In this document: positions 57,601 to 64,000 of the stretch, one piece after another
How positions within the stretch are numbered: position 1 is the stretch's first letter
Layout: the number at the start of each line of letters is the position of its first letter
Assembly: GCA_039105265.1 (NCBI GenBank)
Contig: JAPFFF010000054.1
Coordinates: 558,001 to 622,000, forward strand
From: Tritrichomonas musculus
Taxonomy: Eukaryota > Parabasalia > Tritrichomonadida > Tritrichomonadidae
Direction of reading: 5' to 3'
Length of the DNA stretch: 64,000 nt
The notes under the pieces: generated by a model
What the model was told of the DNA's origin: nothing
Seen by the model: only the letters and a program-made list of their open reading frames with translations
Databases searched by the model: none
Made by a program: the position numbers and the translations under genes

Positions 57601-59293
57601 AATATTTATGATTTTGATTCGCTGAAAGTGTAAAATATTCAATAGCTTTGTTGATATTTCTAGTTACATGTTCTCCTTTGTAATAAATCATTCCAAGCAT
57701 ATATTGTGCATCTTTGTCATTTTGATTTGCTGAAAGTGTAAAATATTCAATAGCTTTGTTGACATTTCTAGTCATATATTTGCCTTCTAAATAAATTTCT
57801 CCAAGATAAAATTGCGCTTCTTTGTCATTTTGATTTGATGAAAGTGTAAAATATTCAATAGCTTTGTTGATATTTCTAGTTACATGTTCTCCTTTATAAT
57901 AAATTACTCCAAGATGATATTGTGCTTTTTTATGATTTTGATTAGCAGCAAGTGTAAAATATTCAATAGCCCTGTTTAGATTTTTTGTAATATGTTCTCC
58001 TGGATAATTTATCTTTTCAAGCATTTTTTGTATTTTGTTGTCATATTGGTTGGATAAAAGTGGAATGTAATATAAAGCTTTCTTTATATCCTCTGTGTGA
58101 TTTTCTAAATAAAATTTACCAAGTAAGCATTGAGCATTAGGATCATTAGAAAGTATAGTTAGTTGATAGTGCATAATAAAGTCATTTATATTTTCAAGTA
58201 ATATAAAACAATTTTGGATATTTATCATATTATTTTCAATGACATATTTGACATAATTGATTAATATCTTTATTGTTAGTCTATTTTTAGGATTTATTTC
58301 TATGCATTTCTTATATAATGGTTGCATTATTGGACATTGTTTTTCTAAATCATCTATTTGGAATTGAAGGGAATCAATCGTATTATTTGGGGGGTTTTCT
58401 GTGAAGATATAATAAATCATTTGGCCAATTGAATAAATATCACTTTGAATTGTTGGAATTGAATCAGCTTCAACAGCTTCAGGAGCAATATAACTATGAG
58501 CAAAATCATTTGTATATACTAAATTATCATATTCTTTCTCTTTGATCATTCTATCAAAATCAATTAGAATCACTTTGTTGTTGTCATCAAGAAAAAGATT
58601 ATTTGGTTTGAGATCACGATATATTAAGTTGTTTTGATGTAAATAATCAAATATAAATAAAAGTTGACATAAAATTGACATTTTTTGTTCAAATGTGAAA
58701 TGAAATTCTGATATTTTTTCTAATGATCGACCAGATATGTATTCAATAACTATAAATGTGTCATCATTTTCTTTAATTGTTCCATAAAATTTGGGTAATA
58801 ATGGATAACAAGTATTTCGATAATTATTTAATTCTCTTTGAATTAAGTAAACGTGTTTGTCGCTTTGAATTTTTATTGCATAAAGTCTTCCTTCTTTGAT
58901 GTGATACCATAACTCAACCATCGATACTGATCCACGGCCAAGTTTTTTCAATTTTATGAATTCGTCTTTTTGAAATGATCGTTCTTTCTTTTCAATGTTT
59001 TCTTCAAAATAAGCGAATAAATCTTCAAGTTTATAACTATTCATTTTGCAATAACTTTTCTTGATTAAATATGCTGATAAGCATGGTCGAATTATTTTAA
59101 AAATGTTATTTAACTCATCTTTGTATGATAATAATTGGAAGCTTTCTGAAAAGGTTAATATTTCATGATTGAAATGTAAATCATCATTATTAAATAGATT
59201 TTGTTTTTCTTCGTTGATTAGAAAATCATCGCTGAATGAATTAAGGAAATATATTTTCTTCTTGCGAGCAAAAATTTTGCTGAGCTGATCCAT
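54671..59293 (-). CDS. Giant protein kinase with Sel1-like repeats, 1540 aa
   Basis: The start is set at ATG 59293 (MDQLSKIFARKK) because an upstream in-frame Phe-rich extension is unlikely and TTTTCCACTTTT lies 16-27 bp upstream. The kinase domain spans about 112-370: Gly loop LGRGSVSMVELW, lysine in YAIKIQ (K141), catalytic loop LIYRDLKPNNLFL (Tyr in place of the HRD His), metal site LIDFDRM (DFD rather than DFG), APE at SYIAPEAV, and SDIYSIGQMIYY. From about 415 to 1430 there are about 26 Sel1 units of 36 residues (NKAIEYFTLSANQNDKEAQF then MLGMIYYKG), many nearly identical at the DNA level. The C-terminal ~110 residues are charged. Kinase-Sel1 fusions are an expanded trichomonad family; the repeats likely bind partners. 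Asp and Lys of the active site are kept, so it may be active. Confidence 0.9.
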   Translation of the reverse strand: MDQLSKIFARKKKIYFLNSFSDDFLINEEKQNLFNNDDLHFNHEILTFSESFQLLSYKDELNNIFKIIRPCLSAYLIKKSYCKMNSYKLEDLFAYFEENIEKKERSFQKDEFIKLKKLGRGSVSMVELWYHIKEGRLYAIKIQSDKHVYLIQRELNNYRNTCYPLLPKFYGTIKENDDTFIVIEYISGRSLEKISEFHFTFEQKMSILCQLLFIFDYLHQNNLIYRDLKPNNLFLDDNNKVILIDFDRMIKEKEYDNLVYTNDFAHSYIAPEAVEADSIPTIQSDIYSIGQMIYYIFTENPPNNTIDSLQFQIDDLEKQCPIMQPLYKKCIEINPKNRLTIKILINYVKYVIENNMINIQNCFILLENINDFIMHYQLTILSNDPNAQCLLGKFYLENHTEDIKKALYYIPLLSNQYDNKIQKMLEKINYPGEHITKNLNRAIEYFTLAANQNHKKAQYHLGVIYYKGEHVTRNINKAIEYFTLSSNQNDKEAQFYLGEIYLEGKYMTRNVNKAIEYFTLSANQNDKDAQYMLGMIYYKGEHVTRNINKAIEYFTLSANQNHKYSQFYLGIIYYEGKYMTRNINKVIEYYTLAANQNHKEAQYHLGMIYYEGKHITQNINKAIEYFTLSANRNHKEAQYNLGMIYYEGKDITQNINKAIEYFTLSASQNDKDAQFMLGMLYYKGEHVTRNINKAIEYFTLSANQNDKKAQFVLGIIYYEGKDITQNINKAIEYFTLSASQNDKEAQFYLGAIYLGGQYMTRNVNKVIEYFTLAANQNHKEAQYHLGMIYYEGKHITQNINKAIEYFTLSANQNDKEAQFMLGMIYYKGEHVTRNINKAIEYFTLSANQNHKYSQFYLGSFYFEGKHITQNINKALKYITLAADQDFINAQYYLGVFYIEGKYITQNVNKAIEYFTLAANQNDKDAQFYLGVIYFEGKYITKNIRKGIEYLTLAANQNDKDAQYYLGKIYFEGNDVTKNIDKAITYFTLSANQNNAISQNNLGYLYHQGIFVARDMKKAIFYLSLASKQNYSKAHINLGNIYMEGIYIPRDINKAIYYYSLALNQNCPEGQYFFGLYYLKGEYITKDINKSIYYFSLAANQNHIKSQYELGLIYYTNEDIKRDIDKSIYYFTLAANQNHDESQYMLGSIYYCGEYVTRDVYKAIHYLTLSANQNLAKAQYNLGRIYYDGNYFPRDIDKAIHYFKLAADNNLSSAQLDLGQIYFLGEYITKDIQKALHYITLSVNRNDPKAQFILGRIYYEGIYIPLDINKAIHYFKLSANQNYLWAQHFLGFVFYKRQDIKKALYYFEISGKQDFRLSQLILGDFYLEGKHVDRDINKSIKYYKVLSNLNNEHAKNNLGVIYKNGFENINKNILLAKEYFKEAIKYKKCKLSMFNLSNLLLDEYEESNNLDYSEPIKLLVEAAIKKFTPAVHLLYMILIKKYGEINRCIIEKEVQNHVEETNKISEIIHKQDFLYLLYKYNNDYYEQFYQTVRHYDFLYLFDDVQTFNYLEKSNLEAKQEVKSKIQDINEEFYEGFGKDIL
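55290..58130 (-). repeat. 108-bp Sel1-coding tandem array
   Basis: About 26 units of 108 bp. Those at about 56700-57960 are most alike and show higher-order copies 540 and about 864 bp apart, pointing to recent segmental duplication within the array. Confidence 0.85.
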
Positions 59294-59308
59294 ATACAGT
59301 TCAGTAAC

Positions 59309-59320
59309 AAAAGTGGAAAA
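59309..59320 (-). promoter_or_regulatory. TTTTCCACTTTT element upstream of the kinase gene
   Basis: The 12-mer on the minus strand lies 16-27 bp upstream of the chosen kinase ATG. Close variants recur in this window near 2278, 2430, 2960, 53430, 59472 and 63720, and before the inner polymerase gene. Confidence 0.4.
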
Positions 59321-59491
59321 TGATTCAAAAAAAGGAAAATCGGACTTTTTGATAAAAAAAGATAAAACAAAAAATAAAAATTGAAAAGAAACTTTCAAAA
59401 AGTTAGATTTTCCATTTTTTTATTCTCAAAAAAATTCAATTAAAATTTGAATGTATAATTGGTAATATTCCCAGAAAAGTGGAATTTTCCA

Positions 59492-59785
59492 TTAAAAATA
59501 CGTTTTTAGTTTTGTTACGGTACTGTAAAATTGATCGAGTTGTTCAAAAAAAATTAATTGTTCATCAAAGCATAAAATAAAATATTTTCCTGTGGATGTT
59601 GAATAGCTGTCAACAATAATGAAATTAGATTTGCGTATTTCGGATAAAATTGCTTGCGGAAAATCATCTTGATGAGAAAAAGAGAGAAAGTCGAAATTTT
59701 GAATCAATGGGAAAAAAATTCTGTTCATTCTTTCATGATCCTTTTCATTTACAAGGTTTTTAAATTCTAAAAAATCATGAATCAT
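59492..59785 (-). CDS. Small unrecognised host ORF, 97 aa
   Basis: Starts MIHDFLEFKNLVNEKDHERM and continues through a normal-composition sequence (NFIIVDSYSTSTGKYFILCF). It resembles the N-terminal portion of larger trichomonad proteins and may be a truncated remnant, but no domain is recognised. The composition is better than chance for this AT-rich DNA. Confidence 0.4.
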   Translation of the reverse strand: MIHDFLEFKNLVNEKDHERMNRIFFPLIQNFDFLSFSHQDDFPQAILSEIRKSNFIIVDSYSTSTGKYFILCFDEQLIFFEQLDQFYSTVTKLKTYF

Positions 59786-60299
59786 ATTAAAAAAGCAAAA
59801 TATTTAGAAAAATATTTATTATCAATTTTTCAAAATGTAAATGGTCTTTTTGCTTTGAAAAGTTGGAGATAAAAATATTTGAAAATATGAAAAAAATCGA
59901 AAATTTTAATTCAATTTTTTTGAAAGAATTTTAATCGTACTTTGCTTTATCTACACGTTTTCACTTTATTACTCAGTTTCAGCAAAGAATCTACTAGTTT
60001 AAAAAAAATGCATGTCACATCGTGCGGTTATTTCATATAATGAACTCAGCAGAGCTTTTCTCCTATTTTGAAATTATACTAGGGTAAGTTTGATTTGTAT
60101 AGTAGAATAGTTACATTTAATGAAATATGTATCATTTTAAAATATTATTAGATTAAAAGATTTTTATTTTAAATATTGTCAAAGAAAAAAGCATTTAGAT
60201 TAATATATATTTATGTTTTGTAAAAAAAATATAATTCAATGCATATTTGGCATACATATTGAATTAAATATGGATGATTATTAATCAAAATGGTATATT
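59786..60299. other. AT-rich intergenic DNA
   Basis: No open frame or repeat recognised. Confidence 0.5.
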
Positions 60300-61522
60300 C
60301 TTTAAATTAACCAAAACGATTTTACTGCTGAAATTATAAAATCAGATGATGCTTTTGGAAATATTTTTATTCCGCAAGCTATTAAGTTATTACTACAATT
60401 GGGCAGAAATCGTTTGCATCAAATTATAATATTACTGATTTTCAATTTTCTGATGATTCAAAACTTGAATTAATAAAAAAAGAGGCTTTCTCATGCTCAT
60501 CAATTGTAAGCATATCGATTCCTCAAAGTATAAAGCAAATAGGAAAAGATGCCTTTTCATATTGCAAAGATCTTAAAACTGTTTATTTTCCAAAAGATTG
60601 TAATCTTATTACAATAGACGAAGCAACTTTTTATAATTCATCAATTAATACAATAACAGTTCCTCGATATGTCAAATTTATCAAGCAATATTCATTTTCA
60701 TATTGTTTTGAACTTCAAACAATTAATTTTTGCCAAGATTCAGATCTCATTTCAATTGAAAAAGATGCTTTTTTATGTTCATCGATATCAAAATTATTTA
60801 TACCATCAAAAGTTGAAGAAATAAAAGATGGATGGTGTAGTGGGACGCCAAAATTACTTAATATTTCAATTTCACCTCAAAATAAAATTTTTTTATATCT
60901 AGATAATAAGTTATTACTTTGTAAGTCAGATCAGCAGCAAGATACATATGATAAAATTATCTTTGCTCGACGTGATATTAAGAGTGTTGTTATTCCTTCC
61001 TTTGTTAAATTTATTGCCGCTTACTCATTTCATGAATGTCAAAGAATTAAATCTGTTGAATTTCCTGAGGATTCTCAATTGATGTCAATTGGTGAAAGTT
61101 CATTCTCTATTTCATCGATTGAAACTATTTCTATTCCTCGTCATGTAAAAATCATTAAAAAAAACACTTTTTCTTTTTACCCTGGTTTGAAGACGATCAA
61201 CTTTTCTGAAGATTCAGAAGTTCTGAAATTTGAGAATGGTTGTTTTACGAGTTCTTCGATAAATAACATTATTATGCCATCGGAAGTTGAAGAAATTGAG
61301 GGAGTCTGGTTTCATGATGCTCCGAAATCATTGAATATTTCAATTTCTGAAAAAAATAAAATTTTTTTGAATTTTAATAATGAATTGATTATTGGAAAAA
61401 TTAAATTAGATGAAGATGTTTTTGATAAAATCATTTTTGCAAAGAAAAGTATTAAGAAAATTGTAATTCCTTCTTCTATTAAATGTATTGGCGCATATTC
61501 ATTTTCTGAATGTTATTTTTGA
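60300..61522 (+). pseudogene. BspA-like leucine-rich-repeat gene fragment
   Basis: A continuous frame from 60386 to the stop at 61520-61522 encodes TpLRR/BspA repeats (SIPQSIKQIGKDAFSYCKDL, TVPRYVKFIKQYSFSYCFEL, SIPRHVKIIKKNTFSFYPGL, VIPSSIKCIGAYSFSECYF). No in-frame ATG lies near its beginning, an earlier repeat (DDAFGNIFIPQAIK, about 60341-60382) is in a different frame, and the protein stops in the middle of a repeat. I read it as a fragment that has lost both ends, although an internal ATG at 61082 could give a short product. BspA-like proteins are an expanded surface or secreted family in trichomonads. Confidence 0.7.
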
Positions 61523-61571
61523 AATATTGCTTATTGCAATTTCTCTCTCATCAGTTTTAATATCGAGACAA

Positions 61572-61874
61572 TCAGTTTTCAAGAATATCTACAATTTCCG
61601 CAAAGAATGAAAGTTCTGTTTGTTGAATATCGTTTTGTTTAAAGTTAATTATGTTTAAAAAATGTTGGAAATCACCATTTGTTTTGGTATCAATTCTAAA
61701 TTCATGAATAGTTGGATCATTTAATCTAAGTTTTGTAATTGTTGTTGAGATTAATTCAGCGACGAAAACACTTGCTTGATAAGTTTTATTGTTTACAGCA
61801 AATGTAAAATCTTTATCATAATTATCAAAAGGAATATGCAATATTGCAGAAGTTTGAAGGGAAGTTTTATTCAT
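61572..61874 (-). CDS. N-terminal BTB-like domain fragment, 100 aa
   Basis: Starts MNKTSLQTSAILHIPFDNYD; the segment DFTFAVNNKTYQASVFVAEL followed by ISTTITKLRLNDPTIHEFRI matches the N-terminal region that opens many large trichomonad proteins with LRR or other repeats. FQHFLNIINF and FFAEIVDILEN continue it, then the frame stops where the larger relatives would go on. Probably a truncated gene copy. It is convergent with the BspA fragment. Confidence 0.5.
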   Translation of the reverse strand: MNKTSLQTSAILHIPFDNYDKDFTFAVNNKTYQASVFVAELISTTITKLRLNDPTIHEFRIDTKTNGDFQHFLNIINFKQNDIQQTELSFFAEIVDILEN

Positions 61875-63495
61875 TTATAGAATGACCATTTAAACATTCA
61901 ATAATTTCTATTGAAATTTCATTACATTTTTTTGATGATACAAGATTTTTCTAACTTTTTTTTGTTCATCACAATGAATGTATACATGAAATATTCAAAT
62001 TTCTGAATTCTAATCTTCGTTCATCTAATTATGCTTTTAAAAGCATAAATTTCAATTGATAAGTTTTTCTTCTGACCAATGACTATTTTTCTTTTTTCGA
62101 GTTTTTTTAATTTCTCTTCTGACCACATGGTAAGTCAATCAAATTATGTTTAACATAATTTAATATATCAAATGATATATTTTAATTGAAATTTATGCTC
62201 TGTAGACCTGGAGCAAGGTTAATTTAGCATAAATTGGCAATGATTTGATCGTTTTTTATAAAAAAATAAAACCAAATATGATCAGAAATATTTTAACCAG
62301 AAATTATTTATTTTTCACTATTTTACAAATATCTCCAAATCAAAAAGTAAAACTAATAATATTTAACAAATATTATAATGTATAATAATAATTTTTATAT
62401 AATTTATCATCAAATATTAAATAAAATAATTAAATTGTATGAAAAATAATAAAAATAAAATTTAGTTCTATGGGTCAATTGAAAGCACCTTATACGTTAA
62501 TTATGTAAACTTCACAAATATCCCAATAATATTACTTGTTTTTATTTTGGTAACACCATCAAAATAAGTATTTATTTTGATATTTATCAATAATTTGTCA
62601 AATGAATCATGCTTATAATATGATGATAGCTAGTTAAATCATAAAAAATCAATATTTTATTTATAATTTTTTAGTTGAAGATCTTAATATTTCATTTACA
62701 TCTATATATTAAATATTGATAATTATATTATTTATTATTTTTAGTAAATAGAATTTTTTTATTAAGATAAAATTGAAATTATCATACGATAAAAGCAATT
62801 CAATTTTAAAAATAGATTTATAGCAAAAAAACTGAAAAAAAGTATTAGTAAAATTATCATAAATATCATTTAATTCTGTAATAAGATAATATGTATTAAT
62901 ATTATTAAAAAATACCAAAAATATTCGCAGCCGCACCTATATAATAAAATCTATTCTGAGATGTATTCAAAAAGTGGATGTCAAAAGCAAAAACAATTTA
63001 AAATAAATAACATTATTTTTATATTTTTGATTTATTCATATATAATGCTAATAATTTTATATATCATATTAAAAATATATTTTGAATATCGTAAATTTAT
63101 ATTTTCTGAAAAATTTTTTTCATTTGAAAAGCCAATAAAAAAAGCATTCAAATAATTTTTTTTGAATAGTTTACATATTATATTAATAATTTTAAAACAC
63201 AAATATAAACTTAATTTTTTAGATTTTGTAAATAAATTTTTATGTATCATTAATAATTAACTGCATGTTATCAAAATACATTATAAATAGAAATGCTCTC
63301 TAGTGATCAACTTATCTGACATGAAAATTAAATTTCAAAAAACAGAATATTCAATATTTACTGATCCAAAATTTATAAAAAACAGTTTTTGCTTTGAAAA
63401 TGATTCCATAAAATAGAGTTACAACTTTTTATTTGAAACAATTCAATTATTTCAAAGGATATACTTTTTATATAATATTGAAAATAATGATTAAA
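61875..63495. other. AT-rich host DNA without recognisable genes
   Basis: Only short low-complexity frames. Small palindromes ATGCTTTTAAAAGCAT (about 62031) and TATGTTTAACATA (about 62147), and a repeated CTTCTGACCA word (about 62068 and 62114), are the only structure seen. Confidence 0.5.
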
Positions 63496-63758
63496 ATAGT
63501 TGTACTTTTGTGAGGAGACTTCAAAAAGACGGAAATCCTCAGAAAAAATAATCTTAAATAAATGCTGGGTAAAATAAAATCTTTTTATATTTTCACTTAA
63601 TTTTTACCGAGGTTACATACCGCCTATCGGGCTGGCGGTAAGAATTGGTAAAAATTTTATAACCTAAAAAGTTTTTTTTTTTTTTTTGCATTATATTTAG
63701 AAGATTTTTTCTGATGATTTTCCACTTTTTGAATAACTCTATCAAAAGTACGATTATT
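63496..63758. repeat. Foldback (MITE-like) element, ~263 bp
   Basis: Left arm 63496-63565 and right arm 63688-63758 are imperfect inverted copies sharing GTACTTTTG, TTCAAAAAG, TCAGAAAAAAT and AAAT..ATGC. An inner pair (TTAATTTTTACC / GGTAAAAATTTT) surrounds a GC-richer core with ACCGCC...GGCGGT. Non-coding. No clear target duplication. Confidence 0.5.
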
Positions 63759-64000
63759 CTAAAATTAATCCTTTAAGTTTATTTGAAATGCAATTTTTAA
63801 TGTTTGTTAGAATAAATTTATTATATTTTAGCATTTTACTTAATTCAAAACTTTTCAAAGAATTTGTATTCACTATAGAAATTCATAATTGAATTCTTTA
63901 TATCATTTACGATTAAAATTAAATAGTTTTGAACAAATGTTTCAACAAAATAGCATCCCAAATAATTTAGCATTGAGAAAGCCGAAAAGGCCATTCACTA

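Noticed and set aside
62709-63250. Short Ile/Asn/Lys-rich frames near the right end
   Set aside because: Composition is what very AT-rich DNA gives by chance; no motif or start context.

Overview
This window looks like nuclear DNA of a trichomonad protist, most likely a Tritrichomonas-type genome. The evidence is very AT-rich intergenic DNA, intron-free open frames, BspA-type leucine-rich-repeat gene remains, a very large protein kinase carrying Sel1 repeats, and two nested Polinton/Maverick elements. Species is inferred from these gene families, not from a marker gene.

Layout. (1) 1-9.7 kb, host DNA: the N-terminal end of a repeat-rich disordered protein read on the minus strand and running off the window, a decayed BspA-like gene, a short foldback repeat, a 733-bp MITE with 9-bp target duplications (Mutator-like), about 5.7 kb of AT-rich DNA with nothing recognisable, and one possible small membrane protein. 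(2) 9745-52892: an outer Polinton with terminal inverted repeats (TIRs). It encodes an rve integrase, a packaging ATPase, a double-jelly-roll major capsid protein, a penton-like protein, a small capsid-associated peptide, a 2296-residue fibre-like protein and a protein-primed DNA polymerase B. (3) 28075-49424: a second, complete-looking 21.35-kb Polinton of a different lineage inserted in the outer element's polymerase gene, with a 6-bp target duplication CTGGTA. It carries its own polymerase, integrase, ATPase, capsid proteins and fibre-like protein, plus a KilA-N protein and an HNH-like protein. (4) 53-64 kb, host DNA: BspA-like fragments, the Sel1-repeat kinase, two short trichomonad-type ORFs and another foldback repeat.

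The two elements share a capsid, packaging, integration and replication toolkit but have unrelated gene orders. Two things both elements carry are not part of the usual Polinton description: a phage-tail-fibre-like protein with YALKS..P repeats followed by a shared beta-rich domain, and a small conserved protein ending in a D-x(3)-GC motif region. The inner element is peppered with compact paired hairpins, some inside coding frames. One of them sits inside the third copy of a direct repeat whose other two copies lack it, which suggests that the hairpins are themselves mobile. In both elements genes are packed very tightly, with divergent start codons 14-15 bp apart, so promoters and 5' leaders must be minimal.

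State of the elements: the outer one is broken once, by the nested insertion; the inner one looks whole. TIR pairs of both are nearly identical, suggesting recent activity. All calls come from reading motifs by eye; no database search was run.
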